In this document: in pieces, positions 33,917-43,460 of the stretch
Layout of the letters: each line of letters opens with the position of its first letter
Numbering within the stretch: position 1 is the stretch's first letter
Assembly: GCA_964611295.1 (NCBI GenBank)
Contig: CAZSWV010000002.1
Span: 146,582-210,581, forward strand
DNA from: B73-G16 sp964611295
Lineage (GTDB): Bacteria; Desulfobacterota; B13-G15
DNA: 64,000 nt
Direction of reading: 5' to 3'
Made by a program: the position numbers and the translations under genes
The notes under the pieces: model-generated
Told to the model about the DNA's origin: nothing
Databases searched by the model: none
Seen by the model: only the letters and a program-made list of their open reading frames with translations

Positions 33917-35764
33917 ATGGAGAAGAAAGTGCTTTTAGGCAATGAAGCCATAGCTCGAGGTGCATGGGAGGCAGGGGTTATGTTCGCTTCAGCTTATCCG
34001 GGAACTCCTAGTACAGAAATTTTGGAAAGCTTGGTCCAATATAAGGAAGTGAGGGCAGAATGGGCCCCTAACGAGATGGACGCCCTGCTTGCAGCAGCCG
34101 GTGCCTCCCTCACAGGGGCAAGGGCTATGGCCTCTATGAAACACGTGGGGGTAAACGTGGCAGCTGATGCCCTTATGACCCTTTCTTATACTGGCATAGA
34201 AGGAGGGCTAGTCCTTGTGACAGCTGATGACCCTTCACTCCATAGCTCCCAAAATGAACAAGACAACAGGCACTATGCTAAATTCGCTAAGGTCCCTATG
34301 CTCGAACCTTCGGATGCCCGTGAGGCAAAAGAATTTACAAAAATCGCCTTTGAAATTTCTGAGCTTTTCGATACGCCTGTGATGGTTCGTACAACCACAA
34401 GGGTATCACATACCCGAGGGGTAGTAGAACTCGGAGAAAGGCAGGAACCCAAGAGGGAATATGTGCTTCGTCCTAATCCCAAAAAATATACGATGATCCC
34501 AGCATATGCGGGGCCGAGGCACGTAGTTGTGGAGGAACGGATAGAAAGGCTCAAGGCCTTTGCAGAAACCTTTGAACACAATCGAATAGAATGGGGTGAT
34601 AAGTCTGTTGGGATCATTTCCAGTGGTGTTGCTTACACCTATGCCAAAGAGGTGTTTCCCAATTACAGCTTTCTGAAGTTAGGCATGATATGGCCTTTAC
34701 CTGAAAAGAAGATAAGGGAATTTGCAAGTCAGGTGGACAGGCTCTGGATAATAGAGGAGCTCGACCCCTTCATTGAGGAACATGTAAGGGCAATGGGAAT
34801 CCGTGTCGACCTAGGGAAGGACAAAATACCCTTGTGTGGAGAACTCTCCCCTACAAGGATCCTCGAAGCCATAGAAGGCAAAAGCTTCATACCCAAAGTA
34901 GAATACAAAGGTACCATACCAGGTCGCCCACCCAACCTTTGTCCAGGGTGTCCTCACAGAGGTGTTTTTTATGTTTTGAAAAAGTTGAAACTTTTTGTCT
35001 TTGGCGACATAGGCTGCTATACGCTTGCAACCCTTCCACCTTTGGAATCCATACATACCTGTGTCTGTATGGGGTCAAGTGTCGGAATGCTGGAAGGAGC
35101 GGTTCAGATCCTAAAGGAAAAAGCCTTAGGAAAAACGATATGCGTTATAGGTGAATCCACCTTCCTCCATGCCGGGATACCTGCTCTCTTAAACCATACC
35201 TATAATAAGTCGAACGGGACGATAATAGTTTTGAACAACTGGACTACAGCTATGACTGGTGCCCAAGAACATCCTGGTTCAGGTTATACTGCTAAAGGGG
35301 AAAGGACATTTGCTGTCAACTATGTGGAGTTAGCTAAAGCACTTGGGGTAAAGGAGGAAAACATAAAAGAGGTTAACCCTTATAAGTTAGAAGAACTCCA
35401 AAAAGTCATCAAAGAAGAAGTCTTTAAGGATGAACCATCCTTCATCGTGACTAAGGATAGTCCTTGCGTACTGTTAAGGAGGGCTATCAAAAACTATAAC
35501 CCACCTCTAGTTGTGGATGAGGAACGCTGTACTGGGTGTAAGCAATGTTTAGAAAGCGGATGCCCTGCCCTATTTTGGGATGCTTCAAAAGCTGGAGAAT
35601 ACCGCACAACTGAAGGGAAGATCAAAAAGCGGAAGGGAGTTGTCAAAATTAACGAATTGCTTTGTGTAGGGTGTGGATTGTGTTATCAAATTTGTAAGTT
35701 TGAAGCAATAAGAGGACAAACTGAAAAGGTCCCCATTGGATTTGAAGTAATACCTCTTGAATAA
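33917..35764 (+). CDS. iorA: IorA, indolepyruvate ferredoxin oxidoreductase alpha subunit
   Basis: Catalytic subunit that oxidatively decarboxylates aryl-pyruvates to aryl-acetyl-CoA, reducing ferredoxin. It can also run in reverse for aromatic amino acid synthesis in anaerobes. The 615-residue protein has the pyrimidine domain (AYPGTPSTEI), the TPP domain (LCPGCPHRGVFY, GDIGCYTLATLPPL, NNWTTAMTG), and a C-terminal ferredoxin domain with CTGCKQCLESGC and CVGCGLCYQIC for two 4Fe-4S clusters. A very good AGAGGAGG ribosome-binding site precedes the ATG. iorB follows 19 bases later. Confidence 0.97.
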   Translation: MEKKVLLGNEAIARGAWEAGVMFASAYPGTPSTEILESLVQYKEVRAEWAPNEMDALLAAAGASLTGARAMASMKHVGVNVAADALMTLSYTGIEGGLVLVTADDPSLHSSQNEQDNRHYAKFAKVPMLEPSDAREAKEFTKIAFEISELFDTPVMVRTTTRVSHTRGVVELGERQEPKREYVLRPNPKKYTMIPAYAGPRHVVVEERIERLKAFAETFEHNRIEWGDKSVGIISSGVAYTYAKEVFPNYSFLKLGMIWPLPEKKIREFASQVDRLWIIEELDPFIEEHVRAMGIRVDLGKDKIPLCGELSPTRILEAIEGKSFIPKVEYKGTIPGRPPNLCPGCPHRGVFYVLKKLKLFVFGDIGCYTLATLPPLESIHTCVCMGSSVGMLEGAVQILKEKALGKTICVIGESTFLHAGIPALLNHTYNKSNGTIIVLNNWTTAMTGAQEHPGSGYTAKGERTFAVNYVELAKALGVKEENIKEVNPYKLEELQKVIKEEVFKDEPSFIVTKDSPCVLLRRAIKNYNPPLVVDEERCTGCKQCLESGCPALFWDASKAGEYRTTEGKIKKRKGVVKINELLCVGCGLCYQICKFEAIRGQTEKVPIGFEVIPLE

Positions 35765-35783
35765 GATGTAAGGGAGGTAAAAG

Positions 35784-36362
35784 ATGGACAATAAAGTGAC
35801 CAGCATATTGGTGTGTGGTGTTGGAGGTCAAGGTATAATTTTAGCAAGTGCAGTGATGGCCGACACTTTCCTCAGGGCGGGTTACGATGTAAAACAAGGA
35901 GAAGTACATGGCATGGCCCAACGTGGAGGGGCTGTGATCAGTTTCGTAAGATTTGGCCCTCAGGTTTTCTCGCCTATCCCCAAGATGGGGGAAGTGGATT
36001 TTTTGTTTTCCACCGAGAAACTTGAGGCCTTAAGGTGGATAACTTGGTGTACTCCTGAAACCGTGGTCATATGCGATCAAATTGAAATTCCGCCTCCTGC
36101 AGTTAACCTTGGGACCATGGACTACCCCAAGGACATCGAGGGGTTTTTCAAGGCCCACTTCAAAAAGGCCTATTTCCTACCAGCTACACAAGTGGCCAAA
36201 GAACTCGGTAACCCAAGGGCAGCAAACGTAGTTTTGTTAGGGAAATTCAGCTCTTTTCTCGACATACCGCAGGAACTTTGGGAAGAGAGCCTTAAAGAAC
36301 ATGTACCGAAGCGCTTTCAAGAATTGAACATACAGGCCTTCAGGGCCGGCCGTAACCTATGA
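35784..36362 (+). CDS. iorB: IorB, indolepyruvate ferredoxin oxidoreductase beta subunit
   Basis: Gamma-type subunit of the 2-oxoacid:ferredoxin oxidoreductase family that partners IorA. The 192-residue protein has VCGVGGQGIILASAVMADTF (CoA-domain glycine motif), GEVHGMAQRGGAVISFVRFG and a C-terminal helical region. The ATG has GGGAGG upstream. The adjacent gene order iorA-iorB is standard. Confidence 0.96.
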   Translation: MDNKVTSILVCGVGGQGIILASAVMADTFLRAGYDVKQGEVHGMAQRGGAVISFVRFGPQVFSPIPKMGEVDFLFSTEKLEALRWITWCTPETVVICDQIEIPPPAVNLGTMDYPKDIEGFFKAHFKKAYFLPATQVAKELGNPRAANVVLLGKFSSFLDIPQELWEESLKEHVPKRFQELNIQAFRAGRNL

Positions 36363-36456
36363 AAGGTTTAAGGTAAATAAAAGGATATAAAGGTCCCGAG
36401 GCCTTCCTTAATCTTTCCTTGGAATTTGCCCAAAAGGGTTATACCATTAAAGTAAG

Positions 36457-38631
36457 ATGATCTTTAGGCGTAATCTCATAAGGTTCCTTGACGTAAAAGA
36501 AGAAGTAGAAAGCTACCTTCCCGACACTGACCTAAGCCTTCTGGAAAAGGCCTATATCTTTTCTGCTAAAGTCCATAAAGGACAATCGCGTCTTTCTGGA
36601 GAACCATATCTTGTACATCCTCTCGAAGTGTCGTTGATATTGGCAAAAATGAAGTTGGACCTACCCTCTGTGTGTGCAGGACTCCTACATGACGTTTTGG
36701 AAGACACTCTTACTTCCTACGAAGAGCTTAAGGAAAACTTCGGAGAAGAAATTGCGCAATTGGTAGACGGAGTTACTAAAATCAGCAGAATTCCTTTTCC
36801 AAATAAAGAGGAAGAACAAGCAGAAAATTACAGAAAGATGATCATGGCAATGGTTAAGGACATACGAGTAATCCTGATAAAACTTGCAGATAGGCTACAC
36901 AATATGCGTACCCTTAATTTCCAACCACCTGATAAACAGAAAATTATCGCTCAAGAAACCCTTGAAATATATGCACCAATTGCTCATCGGTTAGGTATAG
37001 AATGGATAAAAAATGAACTAGAAGACCTTTCCTTTAGATACTTAAAACCAGAAGCATATGAAGACATAAAGAGGAGGCTTAAGAAATTCGAGAAGGAAAA
37101 GGAAACATATATTGAGGAAGCCAAAAAGCTCATTAAAGATACCCTCTCCTTACACGGCATAAAGGCTGAAGTACAGGGACGTATTAAGGAACCATATAGT
37201 GTATATACAAAAATGGAAAAATTAGGGGTTGAGTTCGATCAAATATATGATCTCATAGCCTTTAGAGTTTTGGTTGATAGTGAAAAAGATTGCTATCAAG
37301 CTTTAGGCATCATCCATTCCCTTTGGACTCCTGTCCCTGGTAGGTTTAAGGACTATATAGCGCTTCCGAAGTCAAACCTCTATCAATCTCTACATACAAC
37401 TGTGATAGGACCTCATGGGGAAAGGATGGAAATACAGATACGCACTTGGGAGATGCATAAAGTAGCTGAAGAAGGAATTGCTGCACACTGGCATTACAAA
37501 GGTGGGAAGAAGCTATCGGAAGAAGATATAAAGCGTTTTGGTTGGTTACGACAAATATTGGAGTTACAAAAAGAAGTCGAAGACAGCCGTGAGTTTGTGA
37601 GGAATTTCAAAATCGACCTTTATCCAAATGAAGTATATGTGTTTACTCCTAAGGGGGAAGTTAAAGTACTTCCACGCGGTGCTACACCTGTGGATTTTGC
37701 TTATAGCATCCATACCGACATTGGACACCACTGTATAGGAGCAAAAGTTAACGGGAAATGGGTCCCTTTAGATTACGAGCTTCACAGTGGCGAGACCGTT
37801 GAAATTATAACTTCTCCAAAAGCTCATCCCAGCAGAGATTGGCTTAAGTTTGTGAAAACTTCCCGTGCACGTGCAAAGATCCTCCGCTACATCCGTGAAC
37901 AAGAGAGGATCCAAGCCATAAATTTGGGACGTGAGATATGTGAAAGGGAATTCAAAAAAGTAGGTCTGGTATTTAACGATTTCCTCAATAAAGGAGAATT
38001 GGAACGCGTAGCCCAATCCTTAAGTTTTAGGTCCACAGATGACCTCCTAGCTGCTATAGGTTTCGGCAACATAACAGTCCAACAAGTTTTAAGTAAAGTC
38101 TCTCCTGAACTTTTGCCACAAAGACAACCTAAAGTAGACAAAGTTGAAAAGGCAAAGAAGAAATTCTTCGGGACAAGCGACCTTATAAAAGTCGACGGCA
38201 TGGAAGATCTTTTGGTGCGTTTTGCTCGTTGTTGTAACCCTTTGCCTGGCGACAGAGTGATAGGCTTTGTGACAAGAGGTAAGGGAATCACCATACATAC
38301 CCTGGATTGTCCCAATTTGTTAACAGTTCCTCAAGAAAGATGTCTTGAAGTCGAATGGAAAACCGAAAAGTTCTCTCTGTTCCCTGTAAAGATAAAAGTA
38401 GTTGCTGAAGACCGGAAGGGCCTTCTTGCCTCGCTTAGTACTTCTATATCCAATCATGGGGTCAACATAACAAAAGCGTATGTAAGCACTACTTCTTTTA
38501 AAGAAGCGATCAATTATTTTGAAATAGAGGTCTCAGGAGTTAAACAACTCGAAAAGTTGATGAACGCCATACGTAAGATAAAAGGCGTCAAAAAAGTAGA
38601 AAGGATCAAGAAGTGGCCAGTGGAGGCTTGA
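36457..38631 (+). CDS. Bifunctional (p)ppGpp synthetase/hydrolase (Rel/SpoT)
   Basis: Stringent-response enzyme of 724 residues. The N-terminal HD hydrolase keeps its metal ligands (AGLLHDVLEDT, LADRLHNMRTL). The synthetase domain has GRIKEPYSVYTKM, YDLIAFRVLV, GRFKDYIALPKSN and YQSLHTT. The TGS domain begins near 390 (VYVFTPKGEVKVLP). A conserved-Cys region follows (FARCCNPLPGD), then a C-terminal ACT domain (about 645-715). Both catalytic halves look intact, so it is probably the only long RSH. Its 3' end overlaps convergent rpmB by 26 bases. Confidence 0.96.
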   Translation: MIFRRNLIRFLDVKEEVESYLPDTDLSLLEKAYIFSAKVHKGQSRLSGEPYLVHPLEVSLILAKMKLDLPSVCAGLLHDVLEDTLTSYEELKENFGEEIAQLVDGVTKISRIPFPNKEEEQAENYRKMIMAMVKDIRVILIKLADRLHNMRTLNFQPPDKQKIIAQETLEIYAPIAHRLGIEWIKNELEDLSFRYLKPEAYEDIKRRLKKFEKEKETYIEEAKKLIKDTLSLHGIKAEVQGRIKEPYSVYTKMEKLGVEFDQIYDLIAFRVLVDSEKDCYQALGIIHSLWTPVPGRFKDYIALPKSNLYQSLHTTVIGPHGERMEIQIRTWEMHKVAEEGIAAHWHYKGGKKLSEEDIKRFGWLRQILELQKEVEDSREFVRNFKIDLYPNEVYVFTPKGEVKVLPRGATPVDFAYSIHTDIGHHCIGAKVNGKWVPLDYELHSGETVEIITSPKAHPSRDWLKFVKTSRARAKILRYIREQERIQAINLGREICEREFKKVGLVFNDFLNKGELERVAQSLSFRSTDDLLAAIGFGNITVQQVLSKVSPELLPQRQPKVDKVEKAKKKFFGTSDLIKVDGMEDLLVRFARCCNPLPGDRVIGFVTRGKGITIHTLDCPNLLTVPQERCLEVEWKTEKFSLFPVKIKVVAEDRKGLLASLSTSISNHGVNITKAYVSTTSFKEAINYFEIEVSGVKQLEKLMNAIRKIKGVKKVERIKKWPVEA

Positions 38632-38809
38632 CCACTTTACCTGCTTTAAGACATTTAGTACAAACCCTTATACGCCTTACTTGACCACCAACCAGGGCCT
38701 TTACCCGTTGGAGGTTGGGGTTAAAAACCCTCTTGGTTCGGTTTCCAGCGTGGCTTACGTTGTGCCCTTTCATCGGTCTTTTTCCGCATATAGCGCAGAC
38801 TTGTGCCAT
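38606..38809 (-). CDS. rpmB: Ribosomal protein bL28
   Basis: Large-subunit protein of 67 residues with AQVCAICGKRPMKGHNVSHAGNRTK-type N-terminus (read here as CAICGKRPMKGHNVSHAG) and CTKCLKAGKV. The two Cys pairs make this the zinc-binding (C+) form. It follows gyrA by 28 bases in the same direction, and its 3' end is antisense to the end of the Rel/SpoT gene. Confidence 0.97.
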   Translation of the reverse strand: MAQVCAICGKRPMKGHNVSHAGNRTKRVFNPNLQRVKALVGGQVRRIRVCTKCLKAGKVVKPPLATS

Positions 38810-38837
38810 CTTTTAAACCCCTTAGCTTTATTTTGCC

Positions 38838-41246
38838 TTATTTTACTACAACTGCACCCAAGGAAGCTACACCTGCTATCGTTTCATCTGTTTCTAACCT
38901 CATAAGTCGGGCCCCTGTCGAATAACGGCCTTGCTGTGGTATGAGTTTAGCCCGTATCCTTAACACCCTCCCTTTTGAGGAGCTTAGCAAGACCTCGTCT
39001 TCATCTGAGACACATAGAACTCCCACAAGCCTTCCGCTTTTTTCCGTAAGCCTAAGGGCGATTACCCCCTGCCCTCCCCTTTTTTGGAGTTTAAACTCTT
39101 CAAGTTTCACCCTTTTACCATAACCCTTCTCTGTGACGAAAAGCAAATGAGTTCCACCCTCCAGCTTCACCGCGCTTACAACTTCGTCTCCCTTTTTCAG
39201 TCTAAGTCCGCGAACGCCTTGGGCTGTTCGTCCCATAGTCCTTATTTCAGCAGGGGAGATCAAGGTTGCATATCCCCCTCTTGTGGCTATTAGAAGTTCT
39301 TGGCTTTCAACTATATCCACCCCAACAAGCTGATCGTCCTTCTTGAGGGAAAGGGCTTTTATCCCACTTGAACGTATGTTCTTGAACTCCTCAAGGGATG
39401 TCTTTTTAATTACTCCTTGGCGTGTTACCATCAAGACATCTCCTTTTGAGAAATCCTTTACAACAGCCAAGGCTGCAACCTTTTCGCCTTGCTCTAAACG
39501 AAGCAAAGTCGATAGGTGCTTCCCTTTAGCGTTAGGGGGAAGTACAGGTAGTTCGGAAACCCTAATGCTATAGACTTTCCCTTCGTTGTCAAAAACCAGC
39601 ACAAAATCCCTCATTGAGGCAACAAGGACCCCTTTAAGCCAGTCGCCTTCCTTCAACGATATTGCCACCTTACCCTTGCTTCCCCGTCCTTGGTTTTTGT
39701 AATGGTCCAAAGGAGTAACCTTAATGTAGTCAGAAGAAGTAAGGAGCACTACAACTGGTTCATCCGGTACCTCCTCTTCCACTTCCTTGGGGAGAGCATC
39801 TTCTATAGTGGTCCTCCTTCTATCAGAATAAAGCTCAGAAACCTCCTTCAATTCCCTTGCAAGTTCATCCTTTAACTTTTCCTCAGAAGAAAGGATCTCT
39901 TTTAGCCAGAGGATTTTCTTGCTCACTTGTTCGAACTCTTCGGCTATCTTATCCCTCTCAAGCCCTGTAAGTCTCTGCAGTTTCATGTCCAAAATGGCCT
40001 GTGCTTGAAGTTCGGTAAAACCAAATTTCTTGATAAGCCCTTCTTTTGCCTCCTTTGGGGTTTCTGAGGCCCTTATCAAGGAGATGATCTCATCAATACG
40101 GTCAAGGGCTTTGAGGAACCCTTCTAATATATGGGCCTTTTTTTCGGCTTCTTGTAGGTCATGGCGAGACCTTCGCCTAATGACTTCCTTTCGATGTTCC
40201 AAAAATAGCTCAAGTATCCTTTTTAGGTCGAGCAACATAGGCTGTCCACCCACAAGGGCTAAAAGGATCACGCCAAAGGAGGACTGAAGGGGAGTAAGCT
40301 TATAAAGCACATCGAGCACCTTTTTGGGGTCTTGGTCCTTCTTGACTTCCACTACCACCCTTATCCCTTCCCTGTCTGATTCGTCCCTGACCTCCATTAT
40401 TCCTTCCACCTTTTTCTCTTCGGCCAATTCGGCTATTTTCTGGACAAGCTGAGCCTTGTTCACCTGGTAAGGGAGTTCATATATAACGATCCTGTGTCTG
40501 TCTTTGGCCTTTTCTATCCTGGCCTTTCCCTTTATCTGTAGGATGCCTTTCCCTGTAAGATAAGCGTTTTTTATCCCTTCCTGGCCCACTATGATCCCAC
40601 CAGTAGGAAAATCAGGCCCGGGTATGTATTTCATCAGCTCTTCTACCCTGAGTCCTGGATTTTCCAATAAAGCCAAACAAGCACGAATTACCTCCCCAAG
40701 GTTATGCGGAGGGATGTTTGTGGCCATACCTACTGCAATACCCGATGCGCCGTTAATCAGAAGGTTTGGAATACGGGAAGGCAATACCACGGGTTCTTCC
40801 ATGGAACCATCGAAATTAGGGGTAAAGTCCACCGTACCCTTTTCTATATCGGCCAAAAGCTCAAGCGCTATGGGGGTAAGCCTCGCTTCGGTATACCTCA
40901 TAGCAGCTGGAGGGTCTCCGTCAACGGACCCAAAGTTCCCTTGCCCATCTATAAGGGGATATCTCAAGGTAAACCCTTGTGCCATCCTTACTAAGGCCTC
41001 ATATACTGCCATGTCCCCGTGGGGATGATACTTTCCTAGGACCTCCCCCACAATTCTAGCGCTTTTGCGATAAGGCTTATCCGGCCCAAGCCCCATTTCA
41101 TACATGGCATAAAGAATCCTCCTTTGTACGGGTTTAAGACCATCCCTTACGTCCGGCAAAGCCCTCCCCACTATCACGCTCATGGCGTACTCTAGATAAG
41201 AACGCTTCATCTCTTCTTCGATACTAACCGGAAGAACGTTCGACAT
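38838..41246 (-). CDS. gyrA: GyrA, DNA gyrase subunit A
   Basis: Type IIA topoisomerase subunit of 802 residues. The start at 41246 is chosen because AGAGGAGGGGGGT directly precedes it and a -10 box lies at 41276-41281; an ATG at 41264 would sit within a few bases of the transcript start. The catalytic Tyr is Tyr118 (AMRYTEARL). The quinolone-pocket segment reads YHPHGDMAVYEALVRMAQ, with Met79 at the E. coli Ser83 position and Glu83 at the Asp87 position. The C-terminal beta-pinwheel keeps only a degenerate GyrA box (QGRGSKG against QRRGGKG). GyrA rather than ParC is favoured by overall length and motif, but the weak box leaves some doubt. Confidence 0.92.
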   Translation of the reverse strand: MSNVLPVSIEEEMKRSYLEYAMSVIVGRALPDVRDGLKPVQRRILYAMYEMGLGPDKPYRKSARIVGEVLGKYHPHGDMAVYEALVRMAQGFTLRYPLIDGQGNFGSVDGDPPAAMRYTEARLTPIALELLADIEKGTVDFTPNFDGSMEEPVVLPSRIPNLLINGASGIAVGMATNIPPHNLGEVIRACLALLENPGLRVEELMKYIPGPDFPTGGIIVGQEGIKNAYLTGKGILQIKGKARIEKAKDRHRIVIYELPYQVNKAQLVQKIAELAEEKKVEGIMEVRDESDREGIRVVVEVKKDQDPKKVLDVLYKLTPLQSSFGVILLALVGGQPMLLDLKRILELFLEHRKEVIRRRSRHDLQEAEKKAHILEGFLKALDRIDEIISLIRASETPKEAKEGLIKKFGFTELQAQAILDMKLQRLTGLERDKIAEEFEQVSKKILWLKEILSSEEKLKDELARELKEVSELYSDRRRTTIEDALPKEVEEEVPDEPVVVLLTSSDYIKVTPLDHYKNQGRGSKGKVAISLKEGDWLKGVLVASMRDFVLVFDNEGKVYSIRVSELPVLPPNAKGKHLSTLLRLEQGEKVAALAVVKDFSKGDVLMVTRQGVIKKTSLEEFKNIRSSGIKALSLKKDDQLVGVDIVESQELLIATRGGYATLISPAEIRTMGRTAQGVRGLRLKKGDEVVSAVKLEGGTHLLFVTEKGYGKRVKLEEFKLQKRGGQGVIALRLTEKSGRLVGVLCVSDEDEVLLSSSKGRVLRIRAKLIPQQGRYSTGARLMRLETDETIAGVASLGAVVVK

Positions 41247-41275
41247 ACCCCCCTCCTCTAACATGAAGCTTTTCT

Positions 41276-41304
41276 ATTATAACATCACAGGAAGTTCTCC
41301 TAAA
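41276..41304 (-). promoter_or_regulatory. gyrA promoter
   Basis: A perfect TATAAT (41276-41281, minus strand) with a weak -35 TTTAGG (41299-41304) at 17-base spacing. The transcript start would be near 41269, giving a leader of about 23 bases containing the ribosome-binding site. Confidence 0.5.
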
Positions 41305-41429
41305 TTACACTTTCTGTAACTATTTAAAACCAATTTTTACTTTTTATCAATTTTGCAATAACCGCTATAAGCCTCAGATACCAAGGAATTGCCTTTACAG
41401 CCTTCCCTTTTTATTCCCTTCATGAGAAA

Positions 41430-42794
41430 ATGAAAAGAGGCACCGACAAGATGATACGACTATTAAAAGTGATTACACTACCCGAAAGACTTGTAACTGG
41501 AACTTTTTTATTGGCAATTTCGGTAGGTACCCTTTTATTAAAAATGCCCTTCTCTACAAATAAGGGCCACATTTCCTTGATAGATGCCTTATTCACTGCG
41601 ACATCTGCCACATGTGTTACCGGTCTCACAGTGCTTGATACAGGGAAGGACTTCACTTTAATAGGACAGACCGTCATCCTTTGCTTAATACAAATAGGCG
41701 GATTGGGAACCTTGACTTTTTCGATATTACTATTCCATATCTTGAAAGGCAATATGCCTTGGAGTGCAAAATTAGCATTTGAAAGCGCTTTCACTGTTAA
41801 TCCTCTAAAGGATTTTTATAATTACGCAAAGCGCATTGTCACCATTGCAGTTGTTATAGAATTATTAGGGATGTTAGCCCTTTGGTTATACTGGAAAAAT
41901 TTTTGGGGAGTAACCTTTTCTTTCTTTTTAGCCTTATTTCATTCGATATCTGCCTTCTGCAATGCTGGTTTTTCTCCTTTTAGTGATTCATTAGCTAAAT
42001 TTCGAGGAGACATTTTTATAAATATAACCGTTTGTTTATTGATAATTTCAGGCGGAATTGGATTTTTAGTAATCGACGATATGTTAAAATTCATAAAAAA
42101 AAGACAAAAATTGACTTTGCATTCGAAAGTTGTTTTAGTTACAACTTTTTGGTTGATAGTAGGAGGTGCTGTTTTGTTGTGGTTATCTGAAGGAGGACAT
42201 GCTTTAAAAGGGCTTGCTTTAAAAGAGCAGGTTATGGTAGCGTTATTTCATTCCATATCTGCGCGCACAGCTGGTTTTTCTACTTTTGACTTGGCATCCT
42301 TTAGGGATGCTTCGCTTTATATTTTGGTCTTTTTGATGTTTGTAGGGGCTTCGCCCGGGTCTTGTGGTGGGGGGATAAAAACAACCAACCTCGCCATTTT
42401 ATGGTTTTTGATCTACAATCGCTTAAAAGGCCGTGTAGAGACAGTGGCATGGCGTCGTACTATACCTTCTGAGACAGTGGTAAGGTCCTTGAGTATAACG
42501 ATCGGTTCTTCGCTTTTTTTGGCCTTTGTGTTGGGGTTAATCCTTTTTTCGGTTCCTCCAGCCCTTGAAAAGGAAGGATGGAGTTTCATTAGGGTCTTAT
42601 TCGAATTGACTTCTGCTTTCGGGACAGTAGGGCTCTCAGTAGGGCTTACACAAAAGCTGTCTGACCTCCAAAAGTTGTTGTTCATAATCGTCATGTTCGT
42701 AGGACGAGTAGGGCTTATTACAGCCACCTTCTCCTTGGCCAGGAAAAGGGCTGAACCCTTGTTCAGATACGCTGAAGAGAACATTATGGTATAA
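41430..42794 (+). CDS. ktrB: KtrB/TrkH-type potassium transporter subunit
   Basis: Membrane K+ (or Na+-coupled K+) translocating subunit of 454 residues with four repeated membrane-pore-membrane units. The selectivity-filter loops can be read as CVTGLTVLDTG, FCNAGFSPF, ARTAGFSTFD and AFGTVGLSVG, each with the key Gly. An ATG at 41451 with an upstream GAGG is an alternative start. ktrA follows eight bases later, giving a complete KtrAB pair. Ktr systems are known c-di-AMP targets in other bacteria, and a DacZ-like cyclase lies at 11.5 kb. Confidence 0.93.
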   Translation: MKRGTDKMIRLLKVITLPERLVTGTFLLAISVGTLLLKMPFSTNKGHISLIDALFTATSATCVTGLTVLDTGKDFTLIGQTVILCLIQIGGLGTLTFSILLFHILKGNMPWSAKLAFESAFTVNPLKDFYNYAKRIVTIAVVIELLGMLALWLYWKNFWGVTFSFFLALFHSISAFCNAGFSPFSDSLAKFRGDIFINITVCLLIISGGIGFLVIDDMLKFIKKRQKLTLHSKVVLVTTFWLIVGGAVLLWLSEGGHALKGLALKEQVMVALFHSISARTAGFSTFDLASFRDASLYILVFLMFVGASPGSCGGGIKTTNLAILWFLIYNRLKGRVETVAWRRTIPSETVVRSLSITIGSSLFLAFVLGLILFSVPPALEKEGWSFIRVLFELTSAFGTVGLSVGLTQKLSDLQKLLFIIVMFVGRVGLITATFSLARKRAEPLFRYAEENIMV

Positions 42795-42802
42795 AAAAGG
42801 CG

Positions 42803-43447
42803 ATGAAGTTTGCCGTCATAGGATTGGGGAAGTTCGGAAGGACTTTGGTACAGGCCTTAGCTGAAGAAGGCCACGAGGTAATTGCAATAGACAAAGACAA
42901 AGAAAAGGTCCAAGAAGTACAAAGTTACACGGTCCAGGCTATTGTAGCTGATGTTACTCAGAAGAAGGTCTTGGAAGAACTCGGGCTAGAAAAGATGGAC
43001 GCTGTCATAGTGAGCACGGGCAAGGACTTAGGGGCAAGCGTTCTGATAACCCTTTACCTTAAGGACCTGAAGGTAAAAAAGATCATCGTGAAGATAACCA
43101 GTGAGGACCATGGGAGGATCATCGAAAAGATTGGAGCAACAGAAATCGTATTCCCTGAAAAGGACACTGCTATAAGACTGGCCCAGGCATTAACTGCCCC
43201 TAATATAATGGATTTCCTCCCTCTGTCGCCTGATTATGCTATAATCGAATTGGCACCTCCAAAAGACTTCGTTGGTAAAAGTCTTGGTGAATTAAAACTA
43301 AGAAGCCGTTTTGGGATAAATGTACTAGCTGTAAAGCAACTTATACCTGAAAAATTAATTATAAACCCAAACGCAGATTTCATAATTAAGGACAGTGATA
43401 TACTTTATGTGTTAGGAAGAAAAGATGACCTTGAGAAAATTAGCTGA
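42803..43447 (+). CDS. ktrA: KtrA/TrkA-type RCK regulatory subunit
   Basis: Cytoplasmic gating subunit for KtrB. The 214-residue protein has an N-terminal Rossmann RCK domain with VIGLGKFGRTLVQAL and the acidic end EVIAIDKD that contacts the nucleotide. The C-terminal RCK_C domain (about 135-214) has FVGKSLGELKLRSRFGINV, the site where c-di-AMP binds in some homologues. It is coupled to ktrB. Confidence 0.95.
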   Translation: MKFAVIGLGKFGRTLVQALAEEGHEVIAIDKDKEKVQEVQSYTVQAIVADVTQKKVLEELGLEKMDAVIVSTGKDLGASVLITLYLKDLKVKKIIVKITSEDHGRIIEKIGATEIVFPEKDTAIRLAQALTAPNIMDFLPLSPDYAIIELAPPKDFVGKSLGELKLRSRFGINVLAVKQLIPEKLIINPNADFIIKDSDILYVLGRKDDLEKIS

Positions 43448-43460
43448 TAGGGTGTAAGAG

